Positions 32,102 to 43,885 of a stretch of DNA of 64,000 bases are shown in pieces. The position numbers and the translations under genes were made by a program. The first letter of the stretch is position 1, and each line of letters begins with the position of its first letter. The DNA is taken from the NCBI RefSeq assembly GCF_022829405.1, contig NZ_JAKSXW010000149.1, positions 248,001-312,000 of the forward strand, in the 5' to 3' direction. The notes under the pieces were generated by a model. That model saw nothing but the letters and a program-made list of their open reading frames with translations. It ran no database searches and was not told where the DNA came from. Source of the DNA: Methylobacterium sp. J-076. GTDB taxonomy: Bacteria; Pseudomonadota; Alphaproteobacteria; Rhizobiales; Beijerinckiaceae.

Positions 32102-33244
32102 TCAGGCTGCCCTGATCCGAGCCGGCTTCGTCTCGATGGCCATGGCGTTGCCCCGCCAGACGACGTCGCTGCGCATCCAGGCGAGTCCCCACACGAAGGG
32201 GATCAGCAGGTCCCGGACGATGAAGGCGGCGACGAGGGCGGGGGATCGGAGCCAGCCGGCCCGCCGGGCCAGGACCAGTTCGGCCGCATAGGCGAAGGCG
32301 ACCATCAGGCCGAGGCCGAGGGCGGCATCCACCGTGCCGGCCAGGAGTGCCACGGCAAGGCAGGGCACCAGCATGCCGCTGACGATCTCCGGGGCGAAGA
32401 ACAGCGGGAAGGTCACCCGGCGCAGGCGCGCCCAGCGCAGTTGCCGCGACCAGATCTCGCCGAAGCTCCGGCGCCCGAGGGGCTGGGGGAAGGGCACGGC
32501 CACGAGGTTCACCCGCCGCCCGGCCGCCCGGACGATCTTGGTGGCGGCGGCATCCTCCGCGATCTCGGCGGCCAGGGCGCGGATGCCCCCCTGGGCGTCG
32601 AGGAAGGGCCGGTGCCAGAGCATGCTCTTACCCTGCGCGAAGCCGATGCCGATGGCATCGGCGGCATATTGCCAGCGGGCCTGGAGGGTGTTGAGGAAGG
32701 CGCATTCCACCAGCGCCCAGAAATTGTCGGGCCGGGCGCCGATGGGCGTGGCACAGACGAGGCCGGTCTCCGGGCGCCATGCGGCCTGGAGGGTCTGCAG
32801 GTAATCGGCCGGCATCAGCACGTTGGAATCGGCCAGCACGATCCAATCGTGGGCCGCCGCGTCCCAGCCACGGACGCAGTTGTTGAGCTTCGGGTTGTCG
32901 CTGACGCGCTCCTCCCCGACGATGACCCGCGCCGTCACCTGCGGGTGGCGGGCGATCAGCCGTCGCACCAGGGGCAGCACCGGATCGCCGGCATCGGCCA
33001 CGCAGAAGATCAGCTCGTAGTCGCGGTAGGTGAGGCGGAAGCCACTCTCCAGCGTTTCCTCGCTGAACCGCTCCAGGCCGCAGACCGGCCGGATCACCGA
33101 GACCGGCGCCCCGGCCGGAAAGGCCGAGCGCGGCATGGAGCGCCGGAGGCGCGAGCCCGCGAGGACCATGCTGGCGAGGTTCACCAGCAGCATCACGCAG
33201 CAGGCGGCGAGCAGGGGGAAGGTGGCGTCCAGCGCGCTGATCAT
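32102..33244 (-). CDS. Ceramide glucosyltransferase-like GT21 membrane protein
   Basis: 380 residues from the ATG at 33244. An N-terminal helix (FPLLAACCVMLLVNLASMVL) is followed by a GT-A domain with PVSVIRPVCGLE, DNPKLNNCVRG, the DxD-like IVLADSNVLM, a conserved AEDAA region and the acceptor motif RQLRWARLRR (Q/RxxRW), then C-terminal membrane helices. This matches family GT21, which puts glucose on ceramide; bacterial members can also use diacylglycerol. The acceptor lipid here is unknown. No sphingolipid synthesis gene is in the window. Confidence 0.85.
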   Translation of the reverse strand: MISALDATFPLLAACCVMLLVNLASMVLAGSRLRRSMPRSAFPAGAPVSVIRPVCGLERFSEETLESGFRLTYRDYELIFCVADAGDPVLPLVRRLIARHPQVTARVIVGEERVSDNPKLNNCVRGWDAAAHDWIVLADSNVLMPADYLQTLQAAWRPETGLVCATPIGARPDNFWALVECAFLNTLQARWQYAADAIGIGFAQGKSMLWHRPFLDAQGGIRALAAEIAEDAAATKIVRAAGRRVNLVAVPFPQPLGRRSFGEIWSRQLRWARLRRVTFPLFFAPEIVSGMLVPCLAVALLAGTVDAALGLGLMVAFAYAAELVLARRAGWLRSPALVAAFIVRDLLIPFVWGLAWMRSDVVWRGNAMAIETKPARIRAA

Positions 33245-33396
33245 GCAGGGGGCCGTGGGCGCCGAACCGGGCGCGTCGCCGGGGCGCACCTGCGCCCGTG
33301 GCGGCCGGGTAACAGCCGCAGCATATCAGTTGTATGACGCGGCGACGCTTCCTGTAGCCGGCGGGCGAGGGCGCCTTTCGCGCCGATCGGAGAGGT

Positions 33397-34296
33397 ATGC
33401 GACCCCCCATCTGCTTCCACCCGGCCTACGAGGCGCCGCTTCCCGACGGCCACCGCTTCCCGATGCGGAAATACGGGCTCCTGGCGGAGGCGTTGCGGGC
33501 CAGGGGCCTCGCCCCGGACGGCTTCGTTGAGCCGGAGCTGGCGAGCGCCGCCCTGCTCGAACGGGCGCACGATCCGGCCTACGTCGCCGCTGTCCTCGCC
33601 TGCGCCGTGCCGAGGGCCGTCGAGAAGGAGATCGGCCTGCCGGTGAGCGAGGCGCTGGTCCGGCGCTCCCGGGCCAGTGTCGGCGGCACGCTCCAGGCCG
33701 CCCGGCTCGCCCTCTCGCTCGGGCTCGCGGGGAGCGCGGCGGGCGGCAGCCACCATGCCCGGCGGTCCCAGGGGGCGGGGTTCTGCGTGTTCAACGACGT
33801 GGCGGTGGCTGCGTTGACCCTGCGCGGGGAGGGGCTGATCGGCCGCGCCATGGTGGTCGATCTGGACGTGCATCAGGGCGACGGCACCGCGGATTGCCTC
33901 GCCCGCGAGCCCGACCTCTTCACCCTGTCGATCCATTGCGAGAAGAACTACCCGTCCCAGAAGATCCCCGGCGACCTCGATATCGGGCTGCCCGACGGGC
34001 TGGGGGACGGGGACTACCTGGCGGTGCTCGAAGCGCGGCTGCCGCCGCTCCTAGATGCGATCCGGCCCGACATCGTGTTCTACAATGCGGGGGTGGACCC
34101 GCACCGGGACGACCGGCTCGGCCGCCTGAACCTCAGCGACGAAGGGCTGGCGGCCCGCGACAGGTTCGTGGTGCGGTCGGCGCGGGCGAGGGGACTGCCC
34201 ATCGTGGGGGTGATCGGCGGGGGCTACACCACCGATGTCGAGGCCCTGGCGCGGCGCCACGCCTTGGTCTTCGAGGCGCTGGCGGCGGAGGCGTGA
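33397..34296 (+). CDS. Histone deacetylase family protein (class IV-like)
   Basis: 299 residues of the arginase/deacetylase fold. The His pair is in AAGGSHHARRSQGAGFC (119-120), the zinc ligands in VVDLDVHQGDGTA (Asp155, Asp157, His159) and YNAGVDPHRDDRLG (Asp234). The GG(S/F)HHA and FNDVAVAA blocks suit bacterial class IV/HDAC11-like enzymes. All metal ligands are present, so a Zn deacetylase acting on acetyl- or acyl-lysine or small acetylamides is expected; the substrate is unknown. Confidence 0.9.
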   Translation: MRPPICFHPAYEAPLPDGHRFPMRKYGLLAEALRARGLAPDGFVEPELASAALLERAHDPAYVAAVLACAVPRAVEKEIGLPVSEALVRRSRASVGGTLQAARLALSLGLAGSAAGGSHHARRSQGAGFCVFNDVAVAALTLRGEGLIGRAMVVDLDVHQGDGTADCLAREPDLFTLSIHCEKNYPSQKIPGDLDIGLPDGLGDGDYLAVLEARLPPLLDAIRPDIVFYNAGVDPHRDDRLGRLNLSDEGLAARDRFVVRSARARGLPIVGVIGGGYTTDVEALARRHALVFEALAAEA

Positions 34297-34449
34297 GGCG
34301 CCCCGGCCACGGCCTTTGTGCAATGCGGTGAAATCTCACCGTCGTAAGAGTTTGAGAAGGTACGGACCCGAGGATCCACCGGACCGCACCGCCGGGCCCC
34401 GCAACCGGGTCCGCGATGCGCTCAACCGGGGTGGCGTCGAGGTTCGGCC

Positions 34450-34617
34450 ATGCTTGCGCGAATCTGGGAAGCGATCAAAGCGACGCTGGCGGTCGCCCTG
34501 CTGATTGCCGCCGCCCTGATCTCGGCGGACAAGCTCGACCGGGAGAAGGCTGCGCCGACTCGCGGCGCGGCCCTGGTCGAGCCGCTGGTGACGGGGACGA
34601 TCCCGTCCCCCCGCTGA
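34450..34617 (+). CDS. Small single-helix membrane protein (hypothetical)
   Basis: A 55-residue frame, MLARIWEAIKATLAVALLI..., with one strongly hydrophobic segment (ATLAVALLIAAALISA) and a soluble Lys/Pro-rich tail ending GTIPSPR. Codon composition fits the neighbours and the frame closes in a terminator. No family recognised; supported only by composition and position, so moderate confidence. Confidence 0.45.
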   Translation: MLARIWEAIKATLAVALLIAAALISADKLDREKAAPTRGAALVEPLVTGTIPSPR

Positions 34618-34628
34618 GCGGCGGGGGG
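34607..34628. terminator. Bidirectional terminator between two small convergent genes
   Basis: A perfect 8-bp stem CCCCCCGC/GCGGGGGG with a 6-nt loop overlaps the stop of the small plus-strand gene and lies just beyond the stop of the minus-strand gene at 34631. Confidence 0.55.
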
Positions 34629-34630
34629 CT

Positions 34631-35080
34631 TCAGCCCGGGGGGATGCGGCCCACCGAACAGAGGGTGCGCATCACGCTGCTCGCAGGGTCGGCGTAACAG
34701 CTCGCCGACCAGCCGTTCTGCTGGATGAAGGATTTCCGCCGCTCCGACAGGGCCGTGCGGTAGGCGTTGGCGATGATCGGCTCCACGGTCGAGGCCGATT
34801 CGCCGACGAGGATCTCGGAGGCCGCGGAGAGTTCCTGAAAGAAGGCCGCCGACGGCGTCGGCTCGGCCGATGTCGCCTGCACGATGGGCTCGGCCCGACA
34901 GGTCACGTCGAACTTGTTCGGGCCGGGGACGCGGATGTCGATGCTCGGCCCGGCGCGGCGGCCGACCTTGCCGCCGATCGCCGCGGCGATCTGACGGGTG
35001 AGGTCGTCGCATTCGTCGGCCCGCGCGGCCGCGGGGAGCAGGACGAGGCAGGCGGCGAGGAGGGTGGGCAGGCGCAGCAT
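34631..35080 (-). CDS. Exported hypothetical protein
   Basis: 149 residues with a clear signal peptide (MLRLPTLLAACLVLLPAAARA, cleavage before DEC). The mature part has four cysteines (DECDDLTRQ, VTCRAEP, SASCYADP, RTLCSVG), suggesting two disulfides in the periplasm. No family recognised. Confidence 0.7.
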   Translation of the reverse strand: MLRLPTLLAACLVLLPAAARADECDDLTRQIAAAIGGKVGRRAGPSIDIRVPGPNKFDVTCRAEPIVQATSAEPTPSAAFFQELSAASEILVGESASTVEPIIANAYRTALSERRKSFIQQNGWSASCYADPASSVMRTLCSVGRIPPG

Positions 35081-35319
35081 CGCAGGGGTGTTCTCTCTCT
35101 CGGGTCGGCCGCTGGTCTGGCGCGGGACGGGGGCGGTGTCGAGGCTGTACGCCGATGCGCCCGGACCCTTGAATCGTTTGCCTCCTTCGGCCGGATCGAC
35201 GGTCCGCCGCAGCGGTGATTGAGGGCTGGGCAGGCCGACGAACGGACATGTGACGGGCGCACCCTCGCCCAGCCCCGCGATCGTATCAAGAAGCTCGCGG
35301 CCGAGCAGGCCGTGGGCGA

Positions 35320-35353
35320 GGGACGGGGTGGGCCCACTCGCTCACCCCGTCCC
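35320..35353. terminator. Hairpin downstream of dnaE2
   Basis: An 11-bp perfect stem GGGACGGGGTG/CACCCCGTCCC with a 12-nt loop lies about 110 nt past the dnaE2 stop. It may end the imuA-imuB-dnaE2 transcript. The rest of the 35081-35464 gap (384 bp) shows no gene. Confidence 0.4.
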
Positions 35354-35464
35354 GGCGTCGGTGTGATCACGCGACGCGATCCGGGGTTCCGGGACGCTCG
35401 AAAGCCCTCGGCTGCGCTGGATCGGTTCGCTTTCGCCCGCACCGGCGGCTGTGCTCGAGACTTT

Positions 35465-38745
<3,281 letters not shown>

Positions 38746-38749
<4 letters not shown>

Positions 38750-40443
38750 GGGAACATCCCGTGGACGAACCACGCGGCCGGGCGCTCGGGGCCGTGCGGC
38801 CCGTCCCGGTAGAGCCACAGGCGGCGGCCGATCTCACACTCGATCCGGTAGTAGTCGCGGGGCGCGCCGCCCCCACGCCACCATTCGGGGGCGATGCGCT
38901 CCGGGCCCTCGGCGCGGGCGACCCGGTATTCCCGCGCCCGCCACCGGAAGCGGTGGGGTGGGCCGTCGGGGGCCGCGGCGAACACGTCGTGGGCCGCTTC
39001 GCCCTGGGCGAACAGCACCAGGGGCCGGGCCGGCAGGCTGCGCGGGTAGGGCAGGGGCGGGGCGACCCACGGGACGACCCCCTCCGCCCGCTCCGGCAGG
39101 TGGCTCTCCTGGGGGGCGAGGCGCACCAGCCGCCGGCCGATGCGCTGGGCGAGGATGTCGGCGAGGCCCGCCACCCGCTCCCCCGTGCCCGCGCCCCCGA
39201 GCTCCGCCTGCCGGGCGTCCATCGTCTCCGCGGAGGTGACGGTGAGTCCCACCGTCTCGAAGCCGAACCCGGCATCGAGGCCGGCACCCAGCCGTTCGAG
39301 GCGCAGGCGCACCAGGGAGGCGATCCGCTCCGGGCTGCGCTCGGGCCGGGACAAGCCGATCTCCAGGGTGCGGGGGGTCCCATCGACCCGGTGCAGCGTG
39401 AGGCGCAGGGCGCAGGCGCCGAGTCCGGCCCGTTCGAGCCGGGGGGCGATCTCCTCCATCAGCGACCGGGCGGCGGCGACCACGTCCCCCTGCCGCCCGA
39501 TGGGGTCGAGGAAGCCGCGGACGCCCGAGAAGGTCCGGGTCTCGGCCAGGGGCGACAGGGGCTCGGGCCGGCGGCCGTGGGCTTGGTCCAGCCGCAGCAG
39601 CGGCGCCAGGCCGAAGCGGCGGGCGAGGCCCGCCCGGGGCAGGGCCTCCACGTCCGCGACCCGGCGCAGGCCGAGGCGCCGCAACCCGGCGGCGGCATCG
39701 GCTTCGAGGCGCAGCGCCTCGACGGGGAGGGTGGCGAGATGTGCTGCATGTTCGCCGGGGGGGACGATCATGGAAGGTTCCAGGGCGGCAGATGGACTCT
39801 CCCACCAGACATCCTCATCCTGAGGTGCGGCGTCAGCCGCCCCGGGGGAGGGCTTCAGGGATCGCGGTGTGTTCTGGAGCCCTCCTTCGAGGCCACCGCC
39901 AGGGTGGCGGCGCCTCAGGATGAGGTCGCGGGTGTGGGCAGGCTTCTCGGGGGACTTCCCTTTTCCGAACCGCGCCACGGCGTAGGCGGCGCCCGGTGTG
40001 TCGGCCAGCGCGAGGCGCGCCGGAATGCGCGCTCGCGCGAGGCGTCCGGCGAGGTCGTCGAGGAGCGCCGCCTCGCCGCCGAAGAGGTGGGCCGCCCCCT
40101 CGGTGTCGAGATACAGGCCGTGGCAGGTTTCCGCCGGGCCGAAGGGCGCGACGACCGGCGCGTAGCGCATCGCCCAGCGGCAGAGCCGGTGCAGGGCCTG
40201 CATCTCCGCCTCGGGGTCGGCCGGGTGGACATGCAGCGGCACCCCGATCCGTGCCCGGACCCGGCCGAGGAGTTCCCCCGGCCGCAGGCCCAGGGCGTAA
40301 GCCTCTCCGTCGAGGGCGACGAGGCGCAGGCCCCCCGGGCCCGCGGCGGCGACGGCGTGCGGCCCGTCCTCAGGGGCGAGACCCGCGCGCCGGAGCCGCG
40401 TCATCGGCCAGTCGTTCAGGCAGATGCAGGCGATGCGCGGCAC
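38746..40443 (-). CDS. imuB: Y-family polymerase-like protein ImuB
   Basis: ImuB is a catalytically dead Y-family polymerase homologue that bridges ImuA, DnaE2 and the beta clamp. From the GTG at 40443 the product is 565 residues, beginning VPRIACICLNDWPMTRLRRA, with GLYLDTEGAAHLFGG, a helix-hairpin-helix part (RRLGLRRVADVEALPRAGLA), the family's C-terminal domain and the end AAWFVHGMFP. Residues about 173-211 come from a palindromic repeat inserted in frame. It overlaps imuA by 74 nt and dnaE2 by 4 nt. Confidence 0.9.
39813..39925. repeat. Palindromic element inserted in the imuB coding region
   Basis: CCTCATCCTGAGG at 39813-39825 and its complement CCTCAGGATGAGG at 39913-39925 bound a 113-bp segment that imuB translates without a frameshift. 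The encoded peptide (LILRRRHPGGGLEGG and onward to APQDEDV) looks foreign to the ImuB fold and lies between two conserved blocks. I know this arm sequence as a common intergenic repeat in Rhizobiales. Confidence 0.75.
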
Positions 40444-41134
40444 TGTCCCACTCCACAAGCCAGGATCCGCCGCGTCCGTTGCGGCACCGTTCGAGCCGCA
40501 CCCCCCAGCGGGGCGCGTGCAGGCCGCCGAAGCGGTCGACCGCCGCGGGGGCGGAGGAGACCTGCCAGCGGGTCGCGGCCCCGTTGGGCTGCCCTGCTCC
40601 GGCCGGTCTGAGAACGAGGAGGAGGGGCGGGTCGCTCCCCTCGGAGGCAAGCTGCAGGCGGCGGCTCGCCTTGAGCGGCAGGCCCTCGCCGACGAGCCCG
40701 ACCACGGCCGGGAGGCAGCCCGCATGGAGGGCGGCTTCCAGGGCGCGGAACACCTCCCGGTCGCCGGCCGCCTCCAACAGGAGGACCCGCCCCGGATCGA
40801 GGCCGAGGGAGGCGAGGCCGTGGCCGTAGGGGAGGGGGTGCCCGGAGGTGGCGATCAGCGCCTCCCCCGGCACCCCGGCGAGGCGGCGGGCGCAGAGGGC
40901 CAGGGCGAAGGCCAGGGCCGCGATCCCGTCGCAGGGCTCGGCGGGGGCGATCTCGTGCGGCGGCCCCAGCACGAGGCCGCCGCCGGGGAGGTGGGAATCG
41001 AGGGCCGGAAGCCCCAGCGGCATCACGGGAGGGGCCGTCCCCGCCCCGGCGGACAGGTCTGTCCGCAGCCGCGCGAGCCGGTCCGCGACCGTTGCCTCCT
41101 GCGGCTGCCTCATCGGCTCCTGCGCCATTCTCAT
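40370..41134 (-). CDS. imuA: SOS mutasome protein ImuA
   Basis: ImuA is a RecA/SulA-like protein that works with ImuB and DnaE2 in SOS mutagenesis. The 254-residue product has LGLPALDSHLPGGGLVLGPPH (remnant of the Walker A area), EIAPAEPCDGIAALAFALAL, a conserved middle (RVLLLEAAGDREVFRALEAA) and the C-terminal block with RWQVSSAPA and RCRNGRGGSWLVEWD. The start at 41134 is 26 nt from a LexA box; an ATG at 41128 is also possible. It is the first gene of the operon. Confidence 0.9.
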   Translation of the reverse strand: MRMAQEPMRQPQEATVADRLARLRTDLSAGAGTAPPVMPLGLPALDSHLPGGGLVLGPPHEIAPAEPCDGIAALAFALALCARRLAGVPGEALIATSGHPLPYGHGLASLGLDPGRVLLLEAAGDREVFRALEAALHAGCLPAVVGLVGEGLPLKASRRLQLASEGSDPPLLLVLRPAGAGQPNGAATRWQVSSAPAAVDRFGGLHAPRWGVRLERCRNGRGGSWLVEWDSAAHRLHLPERLADDAAPARGSRP

Positions 41135-41159
41135 CGGGTCCGGTCATGGCCCGAGATAG

Positions 41160-41174
41160 GAACATAACAGGAAC
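41160..41174 (-). promoter_or_regulatory. LexA box upstream of imuA
   Basis: GAAC-N7-GAAC (ATAACAG between the half-sites) matches the known alphaproteobacterial LexA consensus GTTC-N7-GTTC exactly when read on the other strand. It lies just upstream of the imuA start, so the imuA-imuB-dnaE2 operon should be SOS-induced. Confidence 0.85.
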
Positions 41175-41441
41175 AAACTCAACCGGATCCGTGGCCGTAT
41201 CGGATTCCGTTGCAGCAGCAGGCCCTTAGCCTGTGGACTGGTGTGGATGGCTGTGGACGCCGCTTCCGAGTCACCGGCTTCCACAACCAGAAGCGAGATT
41301 CCGCATTCTAACGCCTTCCGGAGAACGATTCATTCGTGAAGGTCTGCGAGTCTACGACTCAGGGTGAGTTCACTATTCCTGTTCCAAAACTTAATTCGCT
41401 CGCCGCAAAAGCTCAAAATTTACGGTAAACAACGGCAAGAT

Positions 41442-41469
41442 TTGACAACGCTCATGCGCGGCGTATGAG
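41442..41469 (+). promoter_or_regulatory. Sigma-70-like promoter of the carrier-protein operon
   Basis: TTGACA (41442-41447) and TATGAG (41464-41469) are separated by 16 nt, with the ACP start 27 nt beyond. An inverted repeat CTCATGCG/CGTATGAG (41451-41469, one mismatch) overlaps the -10, so a repressor could act here. The wider 41135-41495 gap is A+T-richer than its surroundings. Confidence 0.5.
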
Positions 41470-41495
41470 TGCAACTAACAGTAGAGGACATCACA

Positions 41496-41750
41496 ATGGT
41501 CTCCGATGAAGTCATAAGGGACATCCTTCGGCAGAACGAAGCGATGTCACCGATCGTCGACCGTCTTGGAGAGGACGACGATCTGTTCGAGAAGGGCCTC
41601 GACTCCTTCGGATCGGTCCAGCTCATGCTGGCCCTCGAAGAGCGGTTCGAGGTCGAATTCCCCGATACACTGCTGAACCGCCGTTCCTTCTCGACCATCC
41701 GGATCATCCGCGAGACGGTGGCCAAGCTTTCCCTCGGAGCGGCGGCGTGA
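41496..41750 (+). CDS. Acyl-carrier-like protein of an amino acid loading cluster
   Basis: 84 residues from the ATG at 41496, with AGAGGA upstream; a GTG at 41469 would overlap the promoter. It is a four-helix carrier protein with the phosphopantetheine site at Ser37 in [17 protein letters not shown] and the helix II-III segment [12 protein letters not shown]. Its operon contains a stand-alone amino acid:carrier-protein ligase. In Bradyrhizobium and Agrobacterium such ligases aminoacylate a neighbouring carrier of this type. It is the likely scaffold for the pathway. Confidence 0.9.
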   Translation: MVSDEVIRDILRQNEAMSPIVDRLGEDDDLFEKGLDSFGSVQLMLALEERFEVEFPDTLLNRRSFSTIRIIRETVAKLSLGAAA

Positions 41751-42913
41751 TGAGCGACCTCGCCCGCCGGGCCAAGCGCGTCGCGCAGGTCGCCGCGCTT
41801 CATGCGGACGCGGTCGACCGCGAGGGACGCTTCCCCGCCGAGGCCGTGGATGCCATGAAGACCGAGCGGCTGCTCGGCCTCCAGGTGCCGAGCCAGTATG
41901 GCGGCGAGGGCGCCGGCCTCGCGCAGATCGCCGAGGTGTGCTGCACCCTCGGCCAGGCGTGCAGCGCCTCGGCGATGGTGTTCGCCATGCACCACATCAA
42001 GCTGGCGAGCCTCGTCACCCACGGGCTCACGAGCGACTGGCATTGCGGCCTGATGGCGAAGGTCGCGGGCGAGCAGCTGCTTATCGCCTCCTCCACCACC
42101 GAGGCGGGCATCGGCGGCGACCTGCGCAACAGCCTCTGCGCCGTCGAGGCCACGGGCGACGTATTCTCCCTGGGCAAGGATGCGAGCGTCATCTCCTACG
42201 GCGCCCGGGCCGACGTGATCCTCGTCACCGCCCGGCGCAACCCCGAGGCCCCGACCTCCGATCAGGTGCTCGTCGCGCTGATGCGCGATCAGATGTCCCT
42301 GGTGCGGACCTCGACCTGGGATACGCTCGGGATGCGCGGCACCTGCAGCGAGGGCTTCCGCCTGGAGGCGAAGGGCGTGCCCTGCGTCCAGGTCTTGCCG
42401 AAGCCCTTCGCCGAGATCGCGGCCCAGTCGATGCTCGCCTCCTCGCACCTGCTGTGGAGCAGCGTGTGGTTCGGCATCGCCAGCTACGCGGTCGACCGGG
42501 CCCGCAGCTTCGTCCAGGGCGAGGCCCGCCGCCGCCCCGGCACCGTGCCCCCGAGCGCCATCCGCCTCGCCGAGGCGGCCAGCGCCCTCCAGGCGATGAA
42601 GGCCACCGTCCTCACCGGCCTGCGCCGCTACGAGGGCGCCCAGCACGAGCCGGACGAGCTGAGCTCGATCGGGTTCGCGGTGACCCTCAACAACGTCAAG
42701 ACGACCTCCTCCAGCATGGCCGTCGACATCGTCCAGCGTTCGCTCGGGATCGTCGGGATCTCCGGCTACCGCAACGACACCCCGTTCAGCCTCGGCCGTC
42801 CGCTGCGCGACGTGATGTCGGCGCCGCTGATGATCGCCAACGACCGCGTCCTTTCCAACACCGCCAACCTTCTGCTGGTGCAGAAGGGCGGCGGCCAGCT
42901 CCTGAGCGCCTGA
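41750..42913 (+). CDS. Acyl-CoA-dehydrogenase-like flavoprotein
   Basis: 387 residues of the ACAD fold. It contains [20 protein letters not shown], the FAD-region block [30 protein letters not shown] and the C-terminal [16 protein letters not shown]. The usual catalytic-Glu block near the C-terminus (YEGT-like) is replaced by [17 protein letters not shown], so the canonical alpha-beta desaturation base may be missing. It could oxidise or hydroxylate an aminoacyl group on the carrier protein. The ATG overlaps the ACP stop by 1 nt. Confidence 0.85.
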   Translation: MSDLARRAKRVAQVAALHADAVDREGRFPAEAVDAMKTERLLGLQVPSQYGGEGAGLAQIAEVCCTLGQACSASAMVFAMHHIKLASLVTHGLTSDWHCGLMAKVAGEQLLIASSTTEAGIGGDLRNSLCAVEATGDVFSLGKDASVISYGARADVILVTARRNPEAPTSDQVLVALMRDQMSLVRTSTWDTLGMRGTCSEGFRLEAKGVPCVQVLPKPFAEIAAQSMLASSHLLWSSVWFGIASYAVDRARSFVQGEARRRPGTVPPSAIRLAEAASALQAMKATVLTGLRRYEGAQHEPDELSSIGFAVTLNNVKTTSSSMAVDIVQRSLGIVGISGYRNDTPFSLGRPLRDVMSAPLMIANDRVLSNTANLLLVQKGGGQLLSA

Positions 42914-43881
42914 TGGACAGCCTGCCCGCCCTCGACGCCGACGCCTCCTCCGAGGCGTTCTCCGGCTCCGCCGCCGCGGATGCCCCGACCTTCCTCGACC
43001 GGCTGTTCGATGCCGGCCTCCTCGTCCGCACCGGTGTCGATGGCCTCTACGGCCGCAGCGGTGCGTTCGAATCGGTGGTGGAAGCCCTCGACCGCCTCGT
43101 CTCCCGTCTCGGGGCCGAGGACGGAGCCGAGGTGATGCGCTTCCCGCCGGGCATGAGCCGCCCGGCCTTCGAGCGCAGCGGCTACCTCAAGGGCTTCCCG
43201 CACCTCGCGGGCACGGTTCACAGCTTCTGCGGCAACGAGGCCGACCACGCGCGCCTCCTGGCCTGCGTCGAGGCCGGCAAGGACTGGACCGACAAGCAGG
43301 CGGCCACCGACATCGTCCTGACCCCGGCGGCCTGCTACCCGCTCTACCCCACCGCCGCGGCCCGCGGCCCGCTCCCGCAGAACGGCCTGCTGTTCGACCT
43401 GCAATCCTACTGCTTCCGGCACGAGCCCTCGCTGGAGCCGACCCGGATGCAGATGTTCCGGATGCGCGAGTACGTCCGCATGGGCAGCCCCGACGAGGTG
43501 CTGGCCTTCCGCGAGGTCTGGCTCGACCGGGGCACCAAGATGATGGCCGGGCTCGGCCTGCCGCTGGCCGTCGATCTGGCCAACGACCCGTTCTTCGGCC
43601 GCGCCGGCAAGATGCTCGCCAACAACCAGCGCAATCAGAACCTGAAGTTCGAGCTGAACGTGCCGGTCAACAGCGTCGAGAAGCCGACCGCCTGCCTCAG
43701 CTTCAACTATCACCAGGACCATTTCGGCACGACCTGGGGCCTCACCCAGGCCGACGGCAGCGTCGCCCACACGGCCTGCGTCGGCTTCGGCCTGGAGCGG
43801 ATCACCCTGGCGCTGCTGCGCCACCACGGCCTCGACCTCGCCGCCTGGCCGGCGGAGGTCCGCGCGACGCTGTGGGGCTGA
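42913..43881 (+). CDS. Amino acid--[carrier protein] ligase (atypical SerRS homologue)
   Basis: 322 residues. It resembles the class II synthetase-like ligases of Bradyrhizobium (Bll0957 type), which activate glycine or alanine and load it on a carrier protein instead of tRNA and lack the tRNA-binding arm. Motif 2 is in [20 protein letters not shown] and motif 3 in [17 protein letters not shown]. Zinc ligands by analogy are Cys141 ([11 protein letters not shown]), Glu186 and Cys289. An N-terminal tRNA-binding coiled coil is absent. It overlaps the previous stop by 1 nt. The amino acid loaded here is unknown. Confidence 0.92.
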   Translation: MDSLPALDADASSEAFSGSAAADAPTFLDRLFDAGLLVRTGVDGLYGRSGAFESVVEALDRLVSRLGAEDGAEVMRFPPGMSRPAFERSGYLKGFPHLAGTVHSFCGNEADHARLLACVEAGKDWTDKQAATDIVLTPAACYPLYPTAAARGPLPQNGLLFDLQSYCFRHEPSLEPTRMQMFRMREYVRMGSPDEVLAFREVWLDRGTKMMAGLGLPLAVDLANDPFFGRAGKMLANNQRNQNLKFELNVPVNSVEKPTACLSFNYHQDHFGTTWGLTQADGSVAHTACVGFGLERITLALLRHHGLDLAAWPAEVRATLWG

Positions 43882-43885
43882 GGCC

